From Pseudomonadota bacterium (GTDB lineage Bacteria; Pseudomonadota; Gammaproteobacteria; Burkholderiales; Burkholderiaceae), in contig CAUJJP010000097.1 of NCBI GenBank assembly GCA_963205525.1, forward strand, positions 35,361 through 99,360: a DNA stretch of 64,000 bases, given 5' to 3'. A program made the translations under genes and the position numbers. The notes beneath the pieces were generated by a model that was given only the letters and a program-made list of their open reading frames with translations, was not told where the DNA came from and searched no databases. Within the stretch, counting starts at the first letter, position 1; each line of letters starts with the position of its first letter. Below are positions 17,279-25,209 of the stretch, piece after piece.

Positions 17279-18055
17279 ACCGCCGCCGCCCTGCAGGCCA
17301 CGGCGCAGGACTGGCTGGCCCGGGGCCGCGGCGCCACCGTGGTCGAGGTCGTGGCGCAGCGCGGCAGCGTGCCGCGCGAGTGCGGCGCGCGCATGCTGGT
17401 GGCGGCCGACGCGGTGGCCGGCAGCGTCGGCGGCGGCCATCTGGAATGGCAGGCGATCGCCCGCGCGCGCAGCGGCGCAGCCGGGGACTGGACCGCCGCC
17501 CTCGGCCCCGCACTCGGCCAGTGCTGCGGCGGCGTGGTGACGCTGCGCTTTGCGCCGCTGGACGCCGCCGCGCTGCAGGCCTGGCCGCAGCCGCTGCCGC
17601 GCTTTGCGCTGCAGCTGCACGGCGCCGGCCACGTCGGGCAGGCCGTCGCCCGCCTGCTCGCCGACATCGACTGCCGGGTCCTGTGGGTGGATGCGCGCGA
17701 CGCCGTCTTTCCCGCCGGGCTGCCGCCCCACATCGAGTGCTGCAGCAGCGACGCCCCCGAGGCCGAGGTCGCCGCTGCCGCGCCCGGCAGCGCCTACCTC
17801 GTGCTCACGCACAGCCACGCGCTGGACCTGCGCATCGTGGAAGCGGTGCTGCGCCGCGGCGACTTCGGCTTCCTCGGCCTCATCGGCTCGGCCAGCAAGC
17901 GCGGGCGCTTCGCGAGCCGGCTGCGCCAGCGCGGGTTCGCGCCCGAGCTGCTGGAACGCCTGCACTGCCCGGTGGGCGTGCCCGGCATCCACGGCAAGCA
18001 GCCCGCGGTGCTGGCGATCGCGGTGGTGGCGCAGCTGCTGCAGCTCAGTGCCTGA
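17087..18055 (+). CDS. xdhC: Xanthine dehydrogenase accessory protein with a repeat-encoded N-terminal extension
   Basis: XdhC binds molybdenum cofactor, helps it become sulfurated and inserts it into XdhB. The ordinary family match starts at TAAALQATAQDWL (about residue 65), with GSVPRECGARMLV, CCGG, then the Rossmann motif LHGAGHVGQAVARLL and GLIGSASKRGRF. The first 63 residues come from three tandem 63-bp repeat units (SAPGRSQALIPEPFGGEGGLV-like) that extend the frame from an ATG overlapping the xdhB stop. The ancestral start was probably the GTG at 17276. Each unit ends in GAAGG followed by GTG, so initiation at 17150, 17213 or 17276 is also possible. Confidence 0.9.
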   Translation: MSAPGRSQALIPEPFGGEGGLVRAPGRPQALRPEPFGGEGGLVSAPGRSQALIPKPFGGEGYLVTAAALQATAQDWLARGRGATVVEVVAQRGSVPRECGARMLVAADAVAGSVGGGHLEWQAIARARSGAAGDWTAALGPALGQCCGGVVTLRFAPLDAAALQAWPQPLPRFALQLHGAGHVGQAVARLLADIDCRVLWVDARDAVFPAGLPPHIECCSSDAPEAEVAAAAPGSAYLVLTHSHALDLRIVEAVLRRGDFGFLGLIGSASKRGRFASRLRQRGFAPELLERLHCPVGVPGIHGKQPAVLAIAVVAQLLQLSA

Positions 18056-18124
18056 AGCGCTGCCGCCCGTGACCGCCCGATGGCTGGCCCGACGGTCGCC
18101 TCGACGGCCGCGAGCACCCGGTCT

Positions 18125-20179
18125 TCAGCGGTAGAGCACCTGCGGCAGCCACATGCCGATCTGCGGGAACACGTACAGGATCACGATGGCGACGATCTGG
18201 ATGCCCATGAAGGGCAGCATGCCGGCGAAGATCTGGTTCAGCGTCACGTGCTTGGGCGCCACGCCCTTGAGGTAGAAGGCGCTCATCGCCACCGGCGGGC
18301 TGAGGAAGGCGGTCTGCAGGTTCAGCGCCACCAGCAGGCCGAAGAACAGCGGGTCGACGCCGAAGTTGTCCAGCAGCGGGATGAAGATGGGCATGAAGAT
18401 GACGATGATCTCGGTCCACTCCAGCGGCCAGCCGAGGACGAAGATGATCACCTGCGCCAGGATCATGAACTCGGTCTTGCTCAGGTTCATGCCCAGCACC
18501 CACTGCTCGACCAGCTCCTGACCGCCCAGCAGGGCGAAGGCGGCGGAGAAGATCGCCGAGCCGACGAACAGCCAGCACACCATGGCGCTGGTCTTGGCGG
18601 TCAGGAAGACCGACTCCCTGACCACGTCCATGCTCAGCTGGCGGTAGGCCCAGGCGAGGAGCAAGCCGCCGAAGGCGCCCACCGCCGCCGCTTCCGTGGG
18701 CGTGGCGAGGCCGAAGACGATGGAGCCCAGGACCGCCAGGATCAGGATCAGCAGGGGGAAGAAGCTGGTCAGCAGCATCTTGAAGATTTCCAGCCGGGCG
18801 AAGCTCAGGACGCCATAGAACAGCGCCATCGCGATCGCCCCGACGCCCACCCCGATCCACCAGCCGCTGCCGGCGGGCTGCGCGGCGCCAGGGGCTGCCG
18901 CCGCCGGTTCAGCGGGTCCAGCGGGTCCAGCGGGTCCAGCGGGCTCGGCCTGGGGGGTGGCGGGCGGCGCTGCGGCGTCGTCGGTCGGGTCGGTCGCGCC
19001 GGCCGCTTCGTCCGCAGGAGGCTCGGCCAGGCCGCCGCCGGCCGCCGGCCCCGCGTCGGTGTCGCTGCCTTCGTCGGCCCCCGGCGGCTCCGCCAGACCG
19101 GAGGCGGCTTCGCTGTCCTCGGCGCCCGGCGGCTCGGCGAGGCCGGATCCGCCCTCCTCGCCGTCAGCGCTGGCGCCGATCTCCTGCAGCTCGGCCGGCA
19201 GCTCGAGCACCGCCGCCGGTGCGGTGGCGATGCGGTAGCTCCAGGCGCTGGCCAGCACGAACAGCGCCAGCGGCAGCAGCGCCACGCCCAGCTGGCCGAG
19301 CAGCCAGCGCGTGGGCACGGCCTGGTTGCGCGGGCCCTTGAGCAACGCCACCAGGCCCGCGAGGGCGTGGCGCGCCGAGTCCAGGTCCAGCGCGGCCAGC
19401 TTGCGGGGCAGCGGCACCACGCGCTGCGCCTGGCTCAGCGGCGGCGCCAGCGCCGGCTTGAGCTTGGCCAGGACGATGACGTAGACCACGTAGAGCCCGG
19501 CCAGCATCAGGCCGGGGAAGAAGGCGCCGGCATAGAGCTGCACCACCGATACGCCGGCGGTGGCGCCATAGACGATGAGCAGCACCGAGGGCGGGATCAG
19601 GATGCCCAGGCAGCCGCCGGCGGTGATGGCGCCGGCGGACATGCGCACGTCGTAGCCGGCGCGCAGCATCTGCGGGAAGGCCAGCAGCCCCATCAGGGTG
19701 ACCACCGCGCCGACGATGCCGGTGGCGGTGGCGAACAGGGCGCAGGTCACCAGGGTGGCCACCGCGAGCGAGCCCGGCACGCGCGCCAGCATCAGGTGCA
19801 GGCTGCGGAACAGCTTCTCGATCAGGTTGGCGCGCTCGACCAGGTAGCCCATGAAGACGAACAGGGGGATCGCGATCAGCACGTCCGATCCCATCACCGA
19901 GAAGGCGCGCTGCACCATCAGGTCCAGGGTCTGGGTGACCGCGCCGCCCACCGTCTGCCCGCCCGAGTGGTAGGCGAAGAAGGCGAACAGCATGCCCATG
20001 CCCATGAGGGTGAAGGCGGTCGGGAAGCCCAGCATGATGGCCACCACCACCAGCCCGAGCATGAGCAGCCCGTAGTGGCCGTTGGTCATGACCGGCACGC
20101 TGAGCACCATGCCGACCACGGCGGCGACGATCAGCCCCATCAGCGTGAAGCCGAACCAGAGTTCCTTGCGCAGCTTCAT
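18125..20179 (-). CDS. TRAP transporter large permease (FcbT3/DctM type) with a repeat-rich insert
   Basis: A 684-residue DctM-family membrane protein, the Na+-driven permease of a tripartite ATP-independent periplasmic transporter. Typical segments are FPTAFTLMGMGM, SDVLIAIPLFVFMGYL, GAITAGGCLGILIPPS, FGLATPTEAAAVG and ALNLQTAFLSPPVA. It is longer than the usual ~430 residues, as in the mannitol/chloroaromatic (FcbT3) subfamily. A hydrophilic insert at about 335-440 between helices contains imperfect repeats of GLAEPPGA and a run of (EPAGPAGPAGP)-like units. It overlaps dctQ by ATGA. The substrate is probably a carboxylate or 2-oxo acid, by subfamily only. Confidence 0.9.
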   Translation of the reverse strand: MKLRKELWFGFTLMGLIVAAVVGMVLSVPVMTNGHYGLLMLGLVVVAIMLGFPTAFTLMGMGMLFAFFAYHSGGQTVGGAVTQTLDLMVQRAFSVMGSDVLIAIPLFVFMGYLVERANLIEKLFRSLHLMLARVPGSLAVATLVTCALFATATGIVGAVVTLMGLLAFPQMLRAGYDVRMSAGAITAGGCLGILIPPSVLLIVYGATAGVSVVQLYAGAFFPGLMLAGLYVVYVIVLAKLKPALAPPLSQAQRVVPLPRKLAALDLDSARHALAGLVALLKGPRNQAVPTRWLLGQLGVALLPLALFVLASAWSYRIATAPAAVLELPAELQEIGASADGEEGGSGLAEPPGAEDSEAASGLAEPPGADEGSDTDAGPAAGGGLAEPPADEAAGATDPTDDAAAPPATPQAEPAGPAGPAGPAEPAAAAPGAAQPAGSGWWIGVGVGAIAMALFYGVLSFARLEIFKMLLTSFFPLLILILAVLGSIVFGLATPTEAAAVGAFGGLLLAWAYRQLSMDVVRESVFLTAKTSAMVCWLFVGSAIFSAAFALLGGQELVEQWVLGMNLSKTEFMILAQVIIFVLGWPLEWTEIIVIFMPIFIPLLDNFGVDPLFFGLLVALNLQTAFLSPPVAMSAFYLKGVAPKHVTLNQIFAGMLPFMGIQIVAIVILYVFPQIGMWLPQVLYR

Positions 20180-20811
20180 GGCCGGCCCCCCTGCGCGGCG
20201 CCTTCCTGCGCCGTGAGCAGGCGGTCCACCGCCTCGATGTCGGCGTCCTGCACGTGCACCATGTCCTTGAGCTTGTCGACGTCGACCTCCTCCACGTCTT
20301 CCTCGCGCGCCGGCCAGGCGCCGTCACGCAGGCAGATCACGCAGCGCACGATCTCGACGATGCCTTGCAGCAGCAGCACAGCGCCGGCCAGCGGAACGAC
20401 GAACTTCACCGGGTAGACCGGCAGCGGATCGGCGTTGAAGGTCTGCTCGCGGATCGCCAGCGATTCCTGGGCAAAGCCCCAGCCGGCCCAGGTGAGGGCG
20501 ACGATGCCGGGCACGAAGAACACGAGATAGAGCACGAGGTCTATCGTCGCCTGGGTGCGCGGGCGGAAGAAGCCGTACAGCACGTCGCCGCGCACGTGGC
20601 CGTTCTTGCTCAGCGTGTAGGCGCCGGCGAGCATGAACAGGGTGCCGTAGAGCATGATCTGCAGGTCCAGCATCCAGGCGTGGGGCTTGTCCAGCGCGTA
20701 GCGCGAGAACACCTCGTAGGTGATGAGCACGGTGAGTGCCACGATGGCCCAGGCGCTGACCTTGCCCACGAAGGTGGACAGGCGGTCGACCCGCAACAAC
20801 AGCTTCTGCAT
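20176..20811 (-). CDS. TRAP transporter small permease (DctQ/FcbT2 type)
   Basis: A 211-residue protein with four membrane helices (about 15-38, 50-68, 90-115, 135-160). The N-terminal region matches the DctQ family (YEVFSRYALDKPHAW, KNGHVRGDVLY). An acidic cytoplasmic tail (EEDVEEVDVDKLKD) extends past the normal length. It stabilises and works with the large permease, with which it overlaps by four bases. It is separated from dctP by a strong terminator-like hairpin. Confidence 0.9.
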   Translation of the reverse strand: MQKLLLRVDRLSTFVGKVSAWAIVALTVLITYEVFSRYALDKPHAWMLDLQIMLYGTLFMLAGAYTLSKNGHVRGDVLYGFFRPRTQATIDLVLYLVFFVPGIVALTWAGWGFAQESLAIREQTFNADPLPVYPVKFVVPLAGAVLLLQGIVEIVRCVICLRDGAWPAREEDVEEVDVDKLKDMVHVQDADIEAVDRLLTAQEGAAQGGRP

Positions 20812-20829
20812 CGCAATCCTTGGCGGAGC

Positions 20830-20856
20830 AAAAAAAGGGGCGCCAGCGGGCGCCCC
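20830..20856 (-). terminator. Attenuator-type terminator between dctP and dctQM
   Basis: On the minus strand GGGGCGCC-CGCT-GGCGCCCC (20837-20856) is followed by seven U residues. It lies 25 nt after the dctP stop and 18 nt before the dctQ start. It would cut most transcripts after dctP, giving more periplasmic binding protein than permease, the ratio these transporters need. Confidence 0.9.
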
Positions 20857-20880
20857 CTCGGGGACCTGGCGCCCCTGGCC

Positions 20881-22014
20881 TCAGCTCTTCTTGCCCTTGG
20901 CGCCCTTGCCCTTGGCGAAGTAGTGGTTCCAGGCCATGCGGTAGTCGACCGTGTAGTCGTTCTGCCAGGCACCGGCGCGCTCGGCGTAGGCACGCTGGCT
21001 GTCCAGCACCTTCTGGAACAGCGCGTTCTCGCCGCCCTTCTTCTGCATGATGTCGTCCCAGGCGGCGAGCTGGGCGCGCAGGATGGCGTCCGGCGTCCGG
21101 TAGAACTTGACCCCCGCCTTCTTCAGCTCGACGTAGTCCTTGGAGTTGCGGTCTATCGCCTTCCAGCTCATGTCGGCGCTGGCGGCCTGCACCGCGTAGT
21201 CGATGGTCGCCTTCAGCTCCGCCGGCAGGGCGTCGTACTTGCCCTTGTTGAACAGGATCTCGAACTGCTCGCCGCTTTGGTGGAAGCTCTGCAGCATGCA
21301 GTTCTTCACCACGTCCGGGAAGCCGAGCAGGCGGTCGCTGGAGGCGTTGTTGAACTCGGCGCCGTCGATCAGGCCGCGGTCCAGTGCCGGCACGATCTCG
21401 CCGCCGGGCAGCGGGTTCACCGCCGCGCCCATCGAGTTGTACATGTCCACCGCCAGCCCGACGGTGCGGAACTTGCTGCCCTTGATGTCGGCCACCTTGG
21501 CCACCGGTTTCTTGAACCAGCCGAAGGGCTGGGTCGGCATCGGGCCGTACAGGTAGGACACCACGTCCATGTTGATGGACTTGTAGATCTCGTCCAGCAG
21601 CGCCTTGCCGCCGCCGTAGTTGTGCCAGGCCAGGACCATGTTGGGGTCCATGCCGAAGCCCGGGCCGGACCCCCACAGGGCGAGCGCCGAGTTCTTGCCG
21701 TAGTGGTAGGCGACGACGCCGTGGCCGCCGTCCAGGGTGCCCTTGTTCACCGCTTCCAGCAGCTGGAAGGCCGGCACCACCGCGCCGGCGGGCAGGACCT
21801 CGATCTTCAGCCGGTTGCCGGCCATGTCGTTGACCTTCTTGGCGAAGTCGGTCGCGTACTCGTGGAAGATGTCCTTGGACGGCCAGGTGCTCTGGAAGCG
21901 CAGCGAGACGGTCTGCGCCTGGCTGACCGCCGGGGCGGCCATCACGCCGGCAGCGGCAGTGGCGCCGGCGCCCTTGAGGAAGCGCCGGCGGCGCGCGGGG
22001 GTGGATGAGGTCAT
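20881..22014 (-). CDS. TRAP transporter periplasmic binding protein (TakP/FcbT1 type)
   Basis: A 377-residue DctP-family solute receptor. It has a twin-arginine signal (RRRRFLKGAGATAAAGVMAAP, about residues 9-29, cut near AQA). The body starts VSLRFQSTWPSKDIFHEYA and contains the pocket motifs GAVVPAFQLLEAV, GPMPTQPFGWF and DRGLIDGAEFNN. Relatives such as TakP bind 2-oxo acids. ATG 22014, with GGAG 8 nt upstream, is preferred over the longer frame to 22074. The product is exported folded, then passes ligand to the permease pair downstream. Confidence 0.92.
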   Translation of the reverse strand: MTSSTPARRRRFLKGAGATAAAGVMAAPAVSQAQTVSLRFQSTWPSKDIFHEYATDFAKKVNDMAGNRLKIEVLPAGAVVPAFQLLEAVNKGTLDGGHGVVAYHYGKNSALALWGSGPGFGMDPNMVLAWHNYGGGKALLDEIYKSINMDVVSYLYGPMPTQPFGWFKKPVAKVADIKGSKFRTVGLAVDMYNSMGAAVNPLPGGEIVPALDRGLIDGAEFNNASSDRLLGFPDVVKNCMLQSFHQSGEQFEILFNKGKYDALPAELKATIDYAVQAASADMSWKAIDRNSKDYVELKKAGVKFYRTPDAILRAQLAAWDDIMQKKGGENALFQKVLDSQRAYAERAGAWQNDYTVDYRMAWNHYFAKGKGAKGKKS

Positions 22015-22107
22015 CGCGTTTCTCCGAGGGTCGTGAACTCCGGCGCGCGCAGAACAGGGCACACCTGTGCTCACCTTAGGAGACCGGTCGGCGACGGCGC
22101 AACAGGG

Positions 22108-22459
22108 TCAAACCCGAAAGCCACCGCGGGGCCGGCGTGCTAGCCGCCGCGGCCCCGGTGCCCTGCCCGTGCTGCCTGCGCGCAAACACGCGGCTACGTT
22201 TGCGACACAGTAAGACTGGGCAAAGGCGCGGTCGCTGACTGCGTGCACCAGGCCCGGCTCGCCCAGCAGCGATGCGAAGAACTCATCCAGCATCGCCTGC
22301 TGCGAACTCGCACGCATCGACAGCAGAGCTGCGATCAACGCCGGCAGCGGCAACTGCCGGCAGCGGGTGAAGGCGCGAGGGAAGTTCGGATGGCGCGCTC
22401 GCTCGGCGAACTGCGGCGAGGCGATGAGATCGGCGAGGTCTAGAAGCAGAGACTGGATG
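22108..22459 (-). pseudogene. IS4-family transposase N-terminal remnant
   Basis: On the minus strand an open stretch reads DLADLIASPQFAERARHP, then FTRCRQLPLPALIAALL, then AMLDEFFASLLGEPGLV and VSDRAFAQ. This is the start of IS4-like DDE transposases (usually ending in SDRAFAQARKKL). The homology stops at about 22195 and the frame closes at 22108, so the catalytic DDE part is missing. It marks the left edge of the accessory island. A GC-rich inverted repeat near 22126-22160 follows. No intact terminal inverted repeats were found. Confidence 0.65.
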
Positions 22460-22726
22460 TTTGTACAGTGCTTACACCGACATCGAAGACAGCTCCGTCA
22501 AGAGCGGACACTCCATATGAATCAATAACTTACGATACGAATCCTAGCCGACACAGCTCAACTTCGGTGGGTTGGGAGATCGGGGCGGATGCTATCGCGG
22601 GCCGGACTCGAGCCGTGACAAGCGACACGGTCCCTTGCTACACAAAGACGCCCGTGGTCTCAAGACGCTCCCAGAGTCTCCGAAGTACGTGTCGAGTGAG
22701 GCCAGAAGTGCCCACAAGGAGCCTTG
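22460..22726. other. AT-richer non-coding stretch before the WYL gene
   Basis: About 265 bp with clearly lower GC than the rest of the window (for example around 22510-22560). No convincing gene, tRNA or repeat was found. It probably carries the promoter of the WYL regulator operon and marks recently acquired DNA. Confidence 0.4.
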
Positions 22727-23788
22727 GTGAAACTGGACATGCTGATCAAGATGGTGGGCCTGCTGCCGCGCGACCCTGCCGCAGCGGTCACGGTGCGGGA
22801 CCTCCGCCCCCGCTTCTTTGCGCATGGGGATCGGTCCACCGGCATCAAAGCCACGTCCGAGTTGACCAACCTGCGCCGCTACCTGGCCGAAATGATGAGG
22901 CACGGCCTGGTGCGGGAGTTGCCGCCCGTCAAAGGCATGGAGCGGCTGCCGCGCTACCACCTCGTCGAACACAAGCTCTACGGTTATTTCATGCACGGCC
23001 AGGTGGCGCTGGGGCTGCATTGGACGCAGCACCTGCTGGCCCCGTTGAACGGCGCGCTGGACGAAGGCGATCTGGCGCAGATGACCGCCCAGGCCCGACT
23101 GACGCGCCGCCAGCAGACGATCCGCGACCGCGTGCGCATCGTGCCGGACGGTATCGGTCGTGCCTTTGTCACCATCGCCAGCGACTTCTTGCGCACAGCG
23201 ATCGATGCGCTGGAGGGGGGGCACATGATCCGCATCGAATACGAGAAGCCGGGCGGGGACGTCGTGCAGCGTGAGTTCAGCGTGCTGGGGCTGGCGCAGA
23301 AGGACGGCACCATCTACCTGATCGGAGCGCGCTCGATGACCGCCGCGCCGATTCACTATGCGATGCACCGGATGAAGTCGGTGACCCTGCTTCATCAGCG
23401 GGCCGACATGCGGCCCGGCTTCGACATCGACGCCTACATCGAATCACAGCACCAACTGGCGCATGTGCTGCATGACCGCCCCAGCCCGGTCGAACTGCAG
23501 TTGCGGGTGCACGAGCACGCCTTGTTCCACTTCCGCGAACGCCCGCTGCCCCAGCAGCAGCCCATCCGGCCGTCGGTTTGCAGCGGCTGGTACGAAGTGA
23601 CCGCCACCGTGCCGCATACGGTGATGCTGGTGCCGTTCCTCTGGAGTCACGCGCCCTACGTCGAGGTGCTGGGACCGGCTTCCGTGCGCGATGACGTGGC
23701 GGCGGGCATCTTGACCGCTGCCGCCTTCTATGCCGGGCCTGCGTACGAGGTCGAGCCGGGCAGCCAGGAAACCGAAGCCCTGGCCTGA
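22727..23788 (+). CDS. WYL-domain transcriptional regulator
   Basis: A 353-residue protein with an N-terminal winged-helix segment (about 1-75, MLIKMVGLLPRDP to ELTNLRRYL) and a central WYL domain (about 155-235) with IRIEYEKPGG and GTIYLIGAR. A C-terminal WYL-extension domain binds ligand or aids dimerisation. Such proteins often repress anti-phage defence operons until nucleic-acid or nucleotide signals appear. GTG 22727 is chosen because AAGGAG (22716-22721) lies 5 nt upstream; TTG 22724 and ATG 22739 are alternatives. It heads a plus-strand group with two small genes, facing the minus-strand nuclease operon. Confidence 0.85.
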   Translation: MKLDMLIKMVGLLPRDPAAAVTVRDLRPRFFAHGDRSTGIKATSELTNLRRYLAEMMRHGLVRELPPVKGMERLPRYHLVEHKLYGYFMHGQVALGLHWTQHLLAPLNGALDEGDLAQMTAQARLTRRQQTIRDRVRIVPDGIGRAFVTIASDFLRTAIDALEGGHMIRIEYEKPGGDVVQREFSVLGLAQKDGTIYLIGARSMTAAPIHYAMHRMKSVTLLHQRADMRPGFDIDAYIESQHQLAHVLHDRPSPVELQLRVHEHALFHFRERPLPQQQPIRPSVCSGWYEVTATVPHTVMLVPFLWSHAPYVEVLGPASVRDDVAAGILTAAAFYAGPAYEVEPGSQETEALA

Positions 23789-23872
23789 TGCCAGCGACTC
23801 ACAGGAGACAAGCTTTGTCGCTGCCGGCCAGGAGGCTCAGGGTCACCCTGAATCAACTGGCGAGGTGTCGCG

Positions 23873-24181
23873 ATGGATGTTCCCGTGCATGGCGTGATGA
23901 TCATGACGGCCACGGTGGCCGTCATCTTTGGATCGATCTTTCTGCTCGTCAAGGTCGACCAATGGTCGCGGTCGGCGCGCGACGCGCTTCGTGATCGCTA
24001 CGGTCACAACCGTTGGCAGCCCGCAGCCATCGACCTGCTGGGTGTGCCCTTGTGGCTGGTGCTGGAGATCTTCTGCCTCGCCCTGGCGATCCTGGTCACG
24101 ATCGTGATGATGGTCACGGCCTACCAGGCAGCGAAGGGCGTGCGCGACTGGTGGCATGCCGGGGCTCGGCGCGGCCGTTGA
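23873..24181 (+). CDS. Small two-helix membrane protein of the island
   Basis: A 102-residue protein with a first helix at about 7-26 (MIMTATVAVIFGSIFLLVK) and a second at about 58-83 (LWLVLEIFCLALAILVTIV). A basic loop (RSARDALRDRYGHNRW) joins them and the tail is basic. No family was recognised. It follows the WYL gene by 84 bp in the same direction and may be co-regulated. In defence loci small two-helix proteins often act as membrane effectors, but nothing here proves that. Confidence 0.6.
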   Translation: MDVPVHGVMIMTATVAVIFGSIFLLVKVDQWSRSARDALRDRYGHNRWQPAAIDLLGVPLWLVLEIFCLALAILVTIVMMVTAYQAAKGVRDWWHAGARRGR

Positions 24182-24311
24182 GCGCATGCGGACCGTGCCG
24201 CAGGCAGGCGGCTCGGTCCATGCCGTCGGGTGCGGAGTGGCATCGGGGCCGAGACACGTTCTGTCGCTGCCGGTCTCCACACTGGAGATCCCCACCGATG
24301 ACAGGAGTCTC

Positions 24312-24557
24312 ATGATGGCCACCGCCCGTACCGTTCGTCCCGCGACCGTCACCGCCGTAGAGCCGCGCACGGAGGAAGCTGCCGCGCAGCTCATGTGGAC
24401 CCACTACCGGGACCACAAGCAAGCGCTGAAGGCCGACATTCGCATCTATCGCGCGGACATCCTCGCGCAACTGATGGCCGGCCTGCCGCCCGACCGTATC
24501 TTCGCGCCCTATCTCAAGCCGGCCGAGCCTGTACCGGCGCGGCGCCGCGCAGCCTGA
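24312..24557 (+). CDS. Small hypothetical protein of the island
   Basis: An 81-residue soluble protein with Ala/Thr-rich ends and a central helical region (WTHYRDHKQALKADIRIYRADILAQL). ATG 24312 is chosen since AGGAG (24302-24306) lies five bases upstream; a longer frame from 24156 overlaps the previous gene. No family was recognised. It ends 33 bp before a 25-bp tandem repeat array. Confidence 0.55.
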   Translation: MMATARTVRPATVTAVEPRTEEAAAQLMWTHYRDHKQALKADIRIYRADILAQLMAGLPPDRIFAPYLKPAEPVPARRRAA

Positions 24558-24590
24558 ACGCGGGCAGGCCGCGGTGCACCGACCGCCGTA

Positions 24591-24690
24591 TAGGAGCCAG
24601 TTCATGATCGGCAGGTAGGAGCCAGTCGCGGATCGGCGTATTGGAGCCAGAGCCGGATCGACATATAGGAGCCAGCCTGGTGATCGGTGA
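24591..24690. repeat. Four 25-bp tandem repeats (TAGGAGCCAG iterons)
   Basis: TAGGAGCCAG (TTGGAGCCAG in the third) recurs exactly every 25 bp at 24591, 24616, 24641 and 24666. Each copy is followed by five or so variable bases and a GATCGGC(A/G)TA-like block. A fifth half-site (GACCGCCGTA) precedes the first copy. The array sits precisely where sbcD homology ends, so it marks a recombination junction. It is too regular and its spacers are too short for a CRISPR. Confidence 0.8.
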
Positions 24691-25124
24691 CGACTTCCGC
24701 ACCCGGCAACGCACGGGCGAAGGTGGGTTCGGCGTAGGGCAGCGGATGGAAGGCGACTTCGCCGTGCTGGTCCGTGAGCGCCACCGCGTCGAGTTTGTCG
24801 AGCGCCCCGCGCAGGATCAGTTTGCTTCTCGAAGATGCGCCCGCCGAAGCCGATCCGCTCCGCGCTGTCGTGGTTGCCTGCGATGAGGATGACCGGGATG
24901 CCCGCGCCGACGACAAGCCGAGCGAGAACGTCGTCCAGCAGCGCGACAGCATCGGCGGGCGGCACCGCGCGGTCATAGACATCGCCAGCGACGACGACAG
25001 CGTCGACATGCTCAGATCGCGCTAGGTCGACGAACTGATTGAGGACGTAGGCTTGGTCATCCAGCAGCGAGGAGCCGTGGAGGTAGCGACCCAGGTGCCA
25101 GTCGGCGGTGTGGAGGAACCTCAT
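24690..25124 (-). pseudogene. sbcD: sbcD nuclease subunit fragment, frameshifted and truncated
   Basis: The N-terminus is clear SbcD (Mre11-like phosphoesterase): MRFLHTADWHLGRYLHG, AVVVAGDVYDRAVPP and VILIAGNHDSAERIGFGGR, with metal-site Asp and His present. Just after IFEK (near 24821-24828) the frame shifts by one base; the match continues in another frame as LILRGALDKLDAVALTD and FHPLPYAEPTFARALPG. Homology ends at the 25-bp repeat array. Only about 145 of the ~400 residues remain and no sbcC follows, so it cannot make a working SbcCD nuclease. Confidence 0.85.
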
Positions 25125-25209
25125 CCGGTGTGAATGGCCTCAGATACGGAAGTTGCGGGGAAGTTCATGGCCGTGCTGCCCAGGCCTTGGGCGCATCGCC
25201 GACCGCACT

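Noticed and set aside
22460..22726. Possible tRNA fragment or attachment site at the island edge
   Set aside because: I looked for the T-loop GGTTCGAATCC and an acceptor stem near 22540-22620; pieces such as TACGAATCC do not fold into a tRNA and no matching direct repeat was seen near 32 kb.
24591..24690. Possible CRISPR array
   Set aside because: Repeat period is 25 bp in total with only about five variable bases, far too short for spacers, and there are no cas genes apart from a Cas4-like domain.
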